Source: Methanocellales archaeon
GTDB taxonomy: Archaea; Halobacteriota; UBA148
Reading direction: 5' to 3'
Length of the DNA: 6,507 bases
Assembly: GCA_013415795.1 (NCBI GenBank)
Contig: JAAEEL010000072.1
Location: forward strand, 1-6,507
How positions within the stretch are numbered: the stretch's first letter is position 1; each line of letters opens with the position of its first letter. The notes under the pieces are model-generated. The model ran no database searches, was not told the origin of the DNA, and saw nothing but the letters and a program-made list of their open reading frames with translations. A program made the translations under genes and the position numbers. Below, in pieces: positions 1-6,045 of this stretch.

Positions 1-55
1 GCCCATATCGAATTAGTACACGTATTAAAAATAAAAACATAGATGATAGAAAAAA

Positions 56-796
56 ATGGATTCAAATAAATTTACTCCAAGACTTTTAGGCTTCATGTTT
101 GTTTTTGTAGCAGTTGCAAGCGCACTCGGCGGACTTATGTTAAGTTCATTAAGTTTACCCCTTGTAGGTCCACCTGATAATATATTTGAAACCATGATTA
201 GTATTTCAGATAATCCAACAGCGATGCAAATGAGTATCGTATGTTTTCTCATTGAAGCCATTTCAATTGTACTCTTAACTGTATTACTTTATACTACCCT
301 AAAAAAACAAAATAAAATTATTGCTCGTTGGGCTTTTGGATTATGGATAATTGAAGCAGTATTCCTTGCTGTCAGAGAAATAAACGCTTTCTCTCTCTTG
401 TATACAAGCCAAGAATATGTAAAGGCTGTAGCTCCAGATTCTTCATATTTCCAAACTCTTGGCAGTTTATTTTATGAATTAATGCAATTTAGTTATGATG
501 TTCAAATGGTTTTTTATTGTTCAGGAGGTATACTGTTCTACTACTTATTCCTTAGATCAAAATATGTTCCAAAAGTGTTACCCATTTGGGGCATAATAGC
601 AGCTTCTCTGGGCTTTATTGGAGAATTGTTTGCATTATTTGGTTATGTTGTTCCATTATACGTATTCCTTCCAATTTTGCCATTTGAATTAACAATCGGG
701 ATATGGCTGATGGTGAAAGGATTCAATCCGGCTGCAATCGCTTCCGGATCTGCCAAAACAGATATAAAAGAGTTTAAAATGATCAAATCAAAGTAA
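56..796 (+). CDS. DUF4386-family integral membrane protein
   Basis: The 246-residue product is very hydrophobic, with about six predicted membrane helices, near residues 10-30, 57-81, 89-108, 146-166, 174-195 and 198-220. It ends in a short charged cytoplasmic-looking tail. The layout and the closing motif, an acidic residue in the last helix followed by WLMVKG (217-222), match the DUF4386 family, which has no established function. The ATG at 56 follows an A-rich stretch with only a weak GATGATAG-like ribosome site, and no better start lies upstream within the window. The next gene begins 16 bp after its stop and encodes a member of the same family, so the two are probably co-transcribed. They may assemble together, but that is inference. 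No catalytic or metal-binding motif is visible. Family assignment is fairly sure; function is unknown. Confidence 0.8.
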   Translation: MDSNKFTPRLLGFMFVFVAVASALGGLMLSSLSLPLVGPPDNIFETMISISDNPTAMQMSIVCFLIEAISIVLLTVLLYTTLKKQNKIIARWAFGLWIIEAVFLAVREINAFSLLYTSQEYVKAVAPDSSYFQTLGSLFYELMQFSYDVQMVFYCSGGILFYYLFLRSKYVPKVLPIWGIIAASLGFIGELFALFGYVVPLYVFLPILPFELTIGIWLMVKGFNPAAIASGSAKTDIKEFKMIKSK

Positions 797-812
797 ATTA
801 AGAGAAATTGAA

Positions 813-1466
813 ATGAAAAACATTATCGCCGAGTTATCACCACGCAAAGCTGCAAGAATCGTAGGCATATCATTTATAATCTCGTTTGTCTTAGCTATCT
901 ACGTTGGCAATTTTACTATCCAAAACTTTATTAATCCCGGAGATACAGCAGCATTAGCCAATGATATTAAAGATAACGAGATTCTATTCAACATAGCTGT
1001 TGTTGGGTATCTAATCATCCTAGCACTTGATGCAGCTATCGCCCTAGGGCTTTATATTGTGCTCAAACCAGCAAACAGGATGCTTGCATCTCTGTCGGGA
1101 AACCTTAGGTTTCTTTACGTAGATGTTATGGTTATTAGTGTGCTCGCTCTAGCATTTCAATTTATAGACGTATATGGCTACGGAACCCTAAAACTTATTG
1201 GATATCTATTTTTTACCTGTCATGTTTTTGTCACTGGTTATACTGTTTTCATATCGGGCTACATTCCCAGAATTTTTGGCGTCTTGTTGATGATTGCATT
1301 TTTTTCCTATGTATTGGCATTTTATGTAAGTTTTCTTGTGCCCGAAGCACTATTACTGATCTTTATGTTGTTTATGATTATAGGGGAACTTTCACTTAGC
1401 TTGTGGCTTTTGGTGAAAGGTGCTAAAATACCCGAAATGAAGAATCAGGATGAGACACCTGCGTAG
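813..1466 (+). CDS. DUF4386-family integral membrane protein (second copy)
   Basis: The 217-residue product starts with the characteristic DUF4386 opening, in which a short amphipathic stretch (SPRKAARIVGI, residues 9-19) leads into helix 1. Predicted helices lie near 14-34, 58-85, 97-118, 126-148, 152-174 and 177-201. It closes with GELSLSLWLLVKG (191-203), the same kind of ending as its upstream neighbour. Overall identity to that neighbour is low by eye, so this is an old paralogue or a separately acquired member rather than a recent duplication. The start is 16 bp after the preceding stop, with a weak AGAGA ribosome site. The 127 bp beyond its stop separate it from a convergent operon. 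Function is unknown for the family, and nothing here suggests a substrate. Confidence 0.85.
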   Translation: MKNIIAELSPRKAARIVGISFIISFVLAIYVGNFTIQNFINPGDTAALANDIKDNEILFNIAVVGYLIILALDAAIALGLYIVLKPANRMLASLSGNLRFLYVDVMVISVLALAFQFIDVYGYGTLKLIGYLFFTCHVFVTGYTVFISGYIPRIFGVLLMIAFFSYVLAFYVSFLVPEALLLIFMLFMIIGELSLSLWLLVKGAKIPEMKNQDETPA

Positions 1467-1482
1467 AAAAAGGGCACAAAAA
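1467..1482 (-). terminator. Possible T-run terminator of the helicase operon
   Basis: Read on the minus strand, two T5 runs (1482-1478 and 1471-1467) separated by GTGCCC lie about 110 bases past the stop of the cysteine-rich protein gene. Archaeal RNA polymerase commonly terminates at T-rich tracts without a hairpin, so this is a plausible end. The runs are short, so support is weak. Confidence 0.25.
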
Positions 1483-1593
1483 GGGACATGTGGTCATAAC
1501 TGTGGGACATAATAACAAAACCTGAGTTTTACTGGTAAAATCGAGTCGAAATATCGTCTTGTCTGATGGATTCAAGAAATATTGTCAAATGCT
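1467..1593. other. Convergent intergenic region with short repeats
   Basis: This gap lies between the ends of the DUF4386 operon (plus) and the helicase operon (minus). It opens with two tandem 11-base units, AAAAAGGGCAC then AAAAAGGGACA (1467-1488). Their A-runs read as two T5 tracts on the minus strand. A 14-base perfect inverted repeat, TTTTAC-TG-GTAAAA, sits at 1527-1540. No open reading frame or RNA gene was recognised. Confidence 0.5.
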
Positions 1594-1618
1594 CTATTGT
1601 TTGTCAAATCGCTTATTG
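1582..1618. repeat. Imperfect tandem direct repeat, period 19
   Basis: TTGTCAAATGCTCTATTG (1582-1599) is followed by TTGTCAAATCGCTTATTG (1601-1618). The first nine and last five bases are identical, 14 of 18 overall. The second copy lies inside the 3' end of the cysteine-rich protein gene and the first spans its stop codon, so a local duplication may have shaped the C-terminus of that protein. Two short copies could also be chance in AT-rich DNA. Confidence 0.4.
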
Positions 1619-1803
1619 ATTTTATTACAGCCTCGATTTTTAGGTGGGTCATAAAAACACATTTTCTTAGTGTCCTCTTTAGAATACTTGAGGCACCCCC
1701 AACACTGACTAAATAATTTCACAGGTTTCTCCTTTTGAATCTCCTTGCACAGCTTAAGAGCTAAATTTTCTGGAATTTCACTTATTGACTCTTTAACTGC
1801 CAT
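1594..1803 (-). CDS. Small cysteine-rich protein downstream of hel308
   Basis: The 69-residue protein has five cysteines. Four of them, C34-x2-C37-x11-C49-x9-C59, have the spacing of a small zinc or iron-sulfur site; C19 lies apart. The N-terminal third (residues 1-30) looks helical, and the rest is basic and rich in lysine, with no signal peptide or membrane helix. The ATG at 1803 is preceded by a good archaeal ribosome site (GGTGGTG) that ends 4 bases before it. This site lies in and around the 11-base gap after the helicase stop, so the two genes are almost certainly co-transcribed and perhaps translationally coupled. The ribosome site, cysteine spacing and tight gap support a real gene. 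I do not recognise the family. A role beside the helicase, such as nucleic-acid binding, is inference only. Confidence 0.75.
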   Translation of the reverse strand: MAVKESISEIPENLALKLCKEIQKEKPVKLFSQCWGCLKYSKEDTKKMCFYDPPKNRGCNKINKRFDKQ

Positions 1804-1814
1804 ATAACACCACC

Positions 1815-3935
1815 CTACTCTATCTTTTCATCCAAGCTGATACCCAGCTGTTCCAAGATTCTTATGGCGATTCTATTTCCGACCATCTCACCAATCTTCT
1901 TGTGATCAGCTTTTTTGAGTTTATTAAAGTCTGTAAAGCCTGCATCGTACAATCTGCGTGCTCTGACCCTTCCTACACCCCTTAGAGTGACCAGCTTAAG
2001 AAGGTCTTTATTGATGCCGTATTTGATTCGCATCACCAGGTGCCTTGTTTCTCTTGTAAAGGGTAGTCTTAGAAAAGCAGATAACTCTGCTGTGCTGTGC
2101 AAGAGCCATTCTGCTGTCTCCGTTAACGTACGAATATCCCCAGGTCCTATGCCGAATTTTGTGGTTATATCATTTTCCTCCACCTCATCGATCCAATCTA
2201 AGAACATCATTGCTGTCTTAACTTCTGCAAGAAACCACTCACCATCATCTGCGCAGATGAACTTATCCTTGTGTTCTTCTACAAAATCCTGTACCCATAT
2301 GTAGTCCTTGCTTCGGAGGTATAGTTTTCTCATATCTGGCGTTTTGCAAACCAGATGAAGCAGCGTAATCAAACTGGGGTCTTGCATAGACACCATTGCA
2401 TTGATGATTATAGAAGCTGACAGGGGATCTATATACAACTTTGAGACCAGTTTCCCTAGTTGGGTGGCATGTAGCTCTCCGTTAGATTCGGTAGACATGC
2501 CCTCATTTTCTAAAAATTGCAGTACATCATCGATCACATGTTCTATGCTCCATCTTTCCTGCTGTGAGCCGTAGAACGTGGCTTCAATAAAATCAAATAG
2601 TTCACTTCTCGATAGTGCAAATCCCGTTGCAATTGTAGACAATATGTGTGTGCGCAGCGCGTTCTCTGTGCCAAGCTTCGACCAAATTCTCTCTGGAAAA
2701 GCGAGCACATAGTTTTCCATCAACTCATTCAATTCATCAAAATTTCTTGCGATGAGGACTGCTTCGCCATAGGGATCTAAGCCCGGACGACCTGCTCGAC
2801 CACACATTTGTTTTACCTCCAGAACCGGTATGGGCGTCAATCCAAAGTTGAAATCATATCTCTTATAATTTCTGATGATCACCCGTCTTGCTGGTAAATT
2901 GAGGCCTGAAGCCAAAGTAGGAGTGCATGCTACTGCCTTTATTAAATTTGATCGGAATCCATTTTCTATGATGCGTCGATGCTCGCTCCGCAACCCAGCA
3001 TGATGAAAGGCCACTCCTTTTTCAACGCAGGAGGCAAGTTTTTCGCACAGGTCAGTTTCACCGATATCCCGAATTTCTCCTGCTAAATCCATCAGAACAC
3101 CCACATCATCAGGGTCGATCATATCTTTGATTGCCCTACCTAACCCTTTAGCCGTGCTCTCAGAATTTCGACGGGTATTGGTAAATATGAGGCATTGGCC
3201 TCCATCACATATAGTATCCATCGATAAAGCAATGGCAGCATCTTTGTTTATTGAATTGAGTTCTTTTTTTGTATTTACAAATTTTATGGCTCGCCCAAAA
3301 AGGACACCTTCTCTCAATTCTACAGGACGCCAGTCGCTTTGGACAAGCTCTGCTTTTAACCATTCTGCCAACTCGTCGGAATTTCCTATGGTGGCACTCA
3401 AAGCGATTATCTGGGACATTGGATTTAGCTTCATAAGCTTCGTCAACGTGATCTCCAGCGTTGGTCCTCTATCGGGCGAGTTTATGAGATGAATCTCGTC
3501 GGCAACGATGACCGTAAGCTGGGACATCCAACTTACTTCATTCCTGAGCAGCGAGTCCGCCTTCTCAGACGTGGCTACTATAATATCATTAGTGCCAAGC
3601 CACTCATCTTTTTGATCAAAATCACCTGTTGATATGCCCACTTTGATTCCCAGCTTTTTGAATTCGGAGAATCTGTCAAATTTTTCTGAGGCAAGTGCCC
3701 TAAGAGGCACGATATAGAGGGTTTTTCCCCCACTCATCACTGACTTCAGCATGGCAAATTCTGCCAACAGCGTCTTGCCTGATGCGGTAGGAATGGCTGT
3801 AACCATATTCTTCCCTTCCAGTATGCCATGTAGAATGGCATCCACCTGAGGAGGATATAGCTCATCGAACCCCGAATCTACGTAAAATCTGATTAAGCTC
3901 TGGGGTAACTGATCGTACAGCTCGCTAATTTTCAT
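1815..3935 (-). CDS. hel308: ATP-dependent DNA helicase Hel308
   Basis: This 706-residue superfamily 2 helicase is normal full length for Hel308, the archaeal relative of metazoan HELQ. The family unwinds DNA 3' to 5' at stalled or branched replication forks using ATP. Motifs run in order: Q-motif region with YPPQ (27-30), Walker A AIPTASGKT (47-55), motif Ia PLRALASEK (77-85), DEIH box (146-149), SAT (180-182), motif IV FTNTR (251-255), HHAGL (311-315), motif V TPTLASGLNLPARRVII (338-354) and motif VI QMCGRAGRPG (376-385). A winged-helix and ratchet region follows, then a C-terminal helix-hairpin-helix with LRGVGRVRARRLYDAGF (651-667), the arginine-rich domain V thought to act as a brake or DNA clamp in this family. 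All catalytic motifs are intact. The ATG at 3935 has no clear ribosome site and lies in an inverted repeat. No earlier in-frame start was seen near it. Confidence 0.97.
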   Translation of the reverse strand: MKISELYDQLPQSLIRFYVDSGFDELYPPQVDAILHGILEGKNMVTAIPTASGKTLLAEFAMLKSVMSGGKTLYIVPLRALASEKFDRFSEFKKLGIKVGISTGDFDQKDEWLGTNDIIVATSEKADSLLRNEVSWMSQLTVIVADEIHLINSPDRGPTLEITLTKLMKLNPMSQIIALSATIGNSDELAEWLKAELVQSDWRPVELREGVLFGRAIKFVNTKKELNSINKDAAIALSMDTICDGGQCLIFTNTRRNSESTAKGLGRAIKDMIDPDDVGVLMDLAGEIRDIGETDLCEKLASCVEKGVAFHHAGLRSEHRRIIENGFRSNLIKAVACTPTLASGLNLPARRVIIRNYKRYDFNFGLTPIPVLEVKQMCGRAGRPGLDPYGEAVLIARNFDELNELMENYVLAFPERIWSKLGTENALRTHILSTIATGFALSRSELFDFIEATFYGSQQERWSIEHVIDDVLQFLENEGMSTESNGELHATQLGKLVSKLYIDPLSASIIINAMVSMQDPSLITLLHLVCKTPDMRKLYLRSKDYIWVQDFVEEHKDKFICADDGEWFLAEVKTAMMFLDWIDEVEENDITTKFGIGPGDIRTLTETAEWLLHSTAELSAFLRLPFTRETRHLVMRIKYGINKDLLKLVTLRGVGRVRARRLYDAGFTDFNKLKKADHKKIGEMVGNRIAIRILEQLGISLDEKIE

Positions 3936-3951
3936 TGGCTTAAACCAATGA
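3932..3951 (-). promoter_or_regulatory. Inverted repeat over the hel308 start codon
   Basis: On the minus strand, TCATTGG and CCAATGA form perfect 7-bp arms around a six-base spacer (TTTAAG). The hel308 ATG (3935-3933) lies in the downstream arm. In mRNA this would fold into a hairpin that hides the start codon. In DNA it is a near-perfect 20-bp palindrome that could bind a dimeric regulator. Neither role is shown. Confidence 0.45.
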
Positions 3952-3984
3952 TCGAATCCGAGAAAAGTATTTCTCTCTGAAAAA

Positions 3985-4011
3985 AGATTTATATCTTAAC
4001 GTTTATAAATA
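3985..4011. promoter_or_regulatory. Divergent TATA-box promoter region
   Basis: The element AGATTTATATCT (3985-3996) is palindromic at 10 of 12 positions and can serve as an archaeal TATA box in both directions. An A-rich, BRE-like stretch precedes it on the plus strand (3981-3987). Plus-strand initiation about 25 bases on would fall near 4016-4020, leaving a short leader before the ATG at 4038. Minus-strand initiation would fall near 3966, about 30 bases before hel308. A second AT box, TTTATAAATA (4002-4011), could serve hel308 instead. Confidence 0.5.
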
Positions 4012-4037
4012 AATACTATCGAGTAGGTGTTATATTA

Positions 4038-4214
4038 ATGGATTTCGAAAAACCTGTAACAAAAGTCGTAATCCTATTTCTAGCATTATTGATCCTATTT
4101 GTTATTGTAAAATTCATCGGAGTATTCCTATTTATACTCATCAGATTTTTAGCAATAGTATTCATTGTGGCGATTAGCATATGGTTCATACTATCGATCA
4201 TTAAAAATTTATAA
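4038..4214 (+). CDS. Small two-helix membrane protein
   Basis: This 58-residue frame starts at the ATG at 4038 and stops with TAA at 4212-4214. After a short polar N-terminus (MDFEKPVTK) it is almost wholly hydrophobic: a helix near residues 9-34, one arginine at position 36, a second helix near 37-55, and a basic end (KNL). It could be a hairpin of two membrane helices or one long span. A GGTG-type ribosome site (4026-4029) sits 8 bases before the ATG, and a TATA box is placed correctly about 45-50 bases upstream. This supports the plus-strand reading over the antisense frame here. It is the first gene of an apparent operon, 21 bp ahead of the acetyltransferase, and is divergent from hel308. 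I do not recognise a family. Confidence 0.65.
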   Translation: MDFEKPVTKVVILFLALLILFVIVKFIGVFLFILIRFLAIVFIVAISIWFILSIIKNL

Positions 4215-4235
4215 AAGAGGCATGATGAGCAAAAT

Positions 4236-4754
4236 ATGAATGTAACAATAAGAAAAGAGGAAAAAAAGGATTATAAAAAGGTTTATGAAGTAAACTGTTT
4301 TGCGTTTCAACAAGAATATGAAAGTAAACTGATTGAGAAAATAAGAAAAGGTAAGAACTTTATTCCTGAACTATCACTTGTAGCCGAGATCGATGATGAA
4401 ATTGTTGGACATATCCTATTTTCAAGAATAGAGATCGTTGGCGATTCTGTATTTGACTCTCTTGCACTAGCGCCCATGGCGGTTATTCCTGAGTTTCAGA
4501 AACAAGGAATCGGGAGTAAATTAATTAAAAAAGGCATAGAAAAAGCGAAAGAACTGGGTTTCGACTCCATAATTGTTCTGGGCCATAAAGAGTATTATCC
4601 AAAATTTGGATTTCAAAAAGCTTCAAAATGGAACATAAAATGTCCTTTTGAGGTTCATGAAGAGGCTTTTATGGCAATTGAATTAACTGAAAAAGCATTT
4701 GAAGATAAGGCAGGAACAGTCAAATATCCCGATGAATTTATGGAAGTTGAATAA
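4236..4754 (+). CDS. GNAT-family N-acetyltransferase (YhbS-like)
   Basis: The 172-residue protein is the size of a single GNAT domain, which transfers an acetyl group from acetyl-CoA to an amine. The N-terminal strand and helix (residues 1-40) lead to the central strands with VAEIDDEIVGHILFS (49-63). Motif A follows as LAPMAVIPEFQKQGIGSKLI (78-97), where QKQGIG (88-93) is the CoA pyrophosphate-binding loop. Then come LGHKEYYPKFGFQKAS (115-130), in which YYPKFGF is typical of YhbS-like members, and FMAIEL (145-150). It is soluble, with no signal. A GAGG ribosome site (4217-4220) lies 15 bases upstream, farther than usual. Two ATGs at 4222 and 4225 lie closer to it, but 4222 opens only a five-codon frame. 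The substrate cannot be told from sequence. It sits between a small membrane protein and a lipoprotein. Confidence 0.92.
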   Translation: MNVTIRKEEKKDYKKVYEVNCFAFQQEYESKLIEKIRKGKNFIPELSLVAEIDDEIVGHILFSRIEIVGDSVFDSLALAPMAVIPEFQKQGIGSKLIKKGIEKAKELGFDSIIVLGHKEYYPKFGFQKASKWNIKCPFEVHEEAFMAIELTEKAFEDKAGTVKYPDEFMEVE

Positions 4755-4774
4755 AAAAAAAATAAGAATAAGGT

Positions 4775-5236
4775 ATGAAAAAAATCATCCTGTTGATTGG
4801 ATTAATTTCAATATTATTGATTAGTGGTTGTGTCACGCAACCTTCAGATCAAGAAATAACCTTTGAAAATATTTCAAAAGGAAGTTACAGTGGTCATAAC
4901 GAAAGAGGAGATTATGTAATAAAAAACTCTTCTGAATTGGACAATCTATGGGGTAAAATGCAATCTAGAGGTACAACCACACCAATTTCCGCCATAATAG
5001 ACCTTCCCGATGTCAACTTCAATGATGAAATGGTCGTTGCCGTTTTTCAGGGCACCCAATCTACGGGAGGATATGCCATTGAAATTATAAAAATCGTTGA
5101 AAAAGAGAATTCTGTGGAAGTATTTGTTAAAGAGACGTCACCTTCGCCAGATTCGTTGGTAACTCAGGCATTCACACAACCCCACCATATTGTGAAAACC
5201 AAAAGAGTCGACAAAGAAGTTATATTTATAAGATAG
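4775..5236 (+). CDS. Lipoprotein with PrcB C-terminal-like domain
   Basis: The 153-residue product begins with a lipoprotein signal: KK at 2-3, a hydrophobic stretch (4-16) and a lipobox LISGC whose lipidated cysteine would be C19. A short polar linker leads to a domain at about 45-153 that resembles the PrcB C-terminal family. That domain shows YVIKNSSELDNLWGKM (47-62), MVVAVFQGTQSTGGYAIEI (86-104), VKETSPSPDSLVTQAFTQ (118-135) and a closing HHIVKTKR (137-144). The family is named for a subunit of the Treponema dentilysin protease complex, but many members stand alone with unknown roles, and no protease gene is next to this one. The protein is probably anchored on the outer face of the membrane. 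It starts 20 bp after the acetyltransferase stop, with AAGGT directly before the ATG, a poorly spaced ribosome site, so coupling to the upstream gene is likely. Confidence 0.85.
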   Translation: MKKIILLIGLISILLISGCVTQPSDQEITFENISKGSYSGHNERGDYVIKNSSELDNLWGKMQSRGTTTPISAIIDLPDVNFNDEMVVAVFQGTQSTGGYAIEIIKIVEKENSVEVFVKETSPSPDSLVTQAFTQPHHIVKTKRVDKEVIFIR

Positions 5237-5271
5237 AACTAATTTCTTCATTTAAGCCGAAATTTTAGTAA

Positions 5272-5445
5272 TTATTAAAATATGAAAGACAGAAACATCC
5301 TGAAGGCCATATCGAGCCATATGATTACTCTGTCCATGAACCTAGGGATATGCTTCGGTTGGGACGAGAACAGCAGGTTAAACTACTAAAGATAACACGA
5401 TTATTGAAAAAAAAACACATTTCATCCTCCGAAAAAAATAATTAG
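5272..5445 (+). pseudogene. Probable frameshifted small gene, family unrecognised
   Basis: A frame open from 5272 to the TAG at 5443-5445 encodes a protein-like stretch: HPEGHIEPYDYSVHEPRD, then MLRLGREQQVKLLKITRLLKKKH, then a short serine-rich tail. It has no ATG, GTG or TTG at its beginning. An ATG at 5282 lies one base out of register, and a single extra A in the AAA run right after it (5285-5287) would join that ATG to the frame and give a 54-residue product. As written, the ATG at 5282 reads a different 35-residue frame that stops at 5389. A TATA-like stretch (5220-5230) lies about 55 bases upstream, inside the lipoprotein gene. The region is richer in G and C than its flanks, which suggests former coding. 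It may be a decayed gene, a sequencing error in a homopolymer or an unrelated fragment. Confidence 0.4.
5407..5438 (-). terminator. T-run terminator of the YeeE/YedE operon
   Basis: Read on the minus strand, a T7 run (5438-5432) is followed by a T9 run (5415-5407), 34-65 bases past the stop of the downstream transporter gene. T-rich tracts of this length are typical archaeal termination signals. The A-runs partly overlap the tail of the frameshifted frame on the other strand. Confidence 0.5.
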
Positions 5446-5471
5446 ATGTTCATTCATTGACATTTTAAAAA

Positions 5472-6029
5472 CTATAAACCAATAGTTTCCATCCAAAATA
5501 AAAAGGCAGTCAGTAAGATAGCAAATGTAATCACAACAAACCAAGGATTGAACTTTAATAATTGAGGAAAAGTGACATCTCCAAAATATCCTTTATTAAG
5601 TATTTTTATCTGTAATTTTGGATACATTGCAGCAAAAAGACCAGATCCTATTAGCATCCCAACAACTCCTCCAAATAATGCGTCCAGAGAACCTTGTCCA
5701 ACAGCACCGGCAGCAGTCCCTGGACAATATCCAAGAACAGCAAACCCTACACCAAAAATCAGCCCACCGATAACAGTAGAACCAATAGACCCCGGTTTTG
5801 GATGAAGCTGCGCAAAGCCTAAACTCCGAAGAAGATAAACGCCAAGCATGCCTATGATAACAGCTGAAAGCATTACCTTGAAAACAGTAAAATCTGTTAA
5901 GAGTAATTGACCGATTATGATGTTATAATCAGTGACACCGCCTTTCTGTAGGAAAAAACCAAAGAAGATACCAATGACTAAGCCAATAATTAGTTGAACT
6001 TTTTTGTTTTTATGAAGTGATTTTAACAT
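5472..6029 (-). CDS. YeeE/YedE-family sulfur transport protein (CPGT-motif subunit)
   Basis: This 185-residue membrane protein belongs to the YeeE/YedE (Sulf_transp) family, whose studied members carry thiosulfate through the membrane by a relay of cysteines; some YedE members are linked to selenium use. Helices are visible near 12-28, 50-68, 84-100, 117-135 and 161-181. Family motifs are GFFLQKGGVTDYNIIIGQLL (24-43) and GFAVLGYCPGTAAGAVGQGS (95-114), where C102 in CPGT is the conserved cysteine. The ATG at 6029 lies 16 bp after the stop of its upstream partner, with only a G-rich stretch (GGGGGCG) as a ribosome site. Together with that partner it probably makes one complete transporter from two half-size proteins. 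No tusA or rhodanese gene, the usual sulfur acceptor, lies downstream within the window. Substrate is uncertain. Confidence 0.88.
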   Translation of the reverse strand: MLKSLHKNKKVQLIIGLVIGIFFGFFLQKGGVTDYNIIIGQLLLTDFTVFKVMLSAVIIGMLGVYLLRSLGFAQLHPKPGSIGSTVIGGLIFGVGFAVLGYCPGTAAGAVGQGSLDALFGGVVGMLIGSGLFAAMYPKLQIKILNKGYFGDVTFPQLLKFNPWFVVITFAILLTAFLFWMETIGL

Positions 6030-6045
6030 AAATAATACGCCCCCT

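Larger units (their letters stand above)
5237..5471. other. Gene-poor interval between convergent operons
   Basis: This 235-bp interval separates the lipoprotein gene (plus) from the sulfur-transport genes (minus). It holds the probable frameshifted gene described separately and two long A-runs (5407-5415 and 5432-5438). I see no RNA gene, repeat family or mobile-element end. The plus-strand side has only a weak T-rich stretch, around 5261-5277, as a possible end for the lipoprotein transcript. Confidence 0.5.

Noticed and set aside
25..261. 78-residue minus-strand frame over the start of the first membrane protein gene
   Set aside because: It is antisense to a well-supported DUF4386 gene, with no family resemblance and no promoter context.
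1527..1540. 14-base inverted repeat as a hairpin terminator for the DUF4386 operon
   Set aside because: The stem has only two G-C pairs and a two-base loop, and no T-run follows. It is too weak to call a terminator.
1915..2304. 129-residue plus-strand frame inside hel308
   Set aside because: It is antisense to the C-terminal part of a clear helicase gene. Composition reflects the opposite strand and no domain is recognisable.
3127..3492. 121-residue plus-strand frame inside hel308
   Set aside because: It is antisense to the motif III-IV region of the helicase, with no family features.
4016..4201. 61-residue minus-strand frame rich in N, I and T
   Set aside because: The opposite strand has a better frame with a ribosome site, TATA box and coherent membrane helices. 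The minus frame looks like its shadow.
4222..4239. Five-codon upstream frame ahead of the acetyltransferase gene
   Set aside because: It could be an upstream regulatory frame, but the ATG is one base from the GAGG and the peptide (MMSKI) shows no attenuation logic, so it is probably chance.
5325..5420. 31-residue minus-strand frame preceded by a perfect GGAGG (5430-5426) five bases before its ATG
   Set aside because: The ribosome site is attractive, but the product has no sensible protein character, is antisense to the more protein-like frame and runs through a T9 tract likely to terminate transcription.
5572..5805. 77-residue proline-rich plus-strand frame
   Set aside because: It is antisense to the YeeE/YedE gene. 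The proline runs are complements of its glycine-rich motifs.
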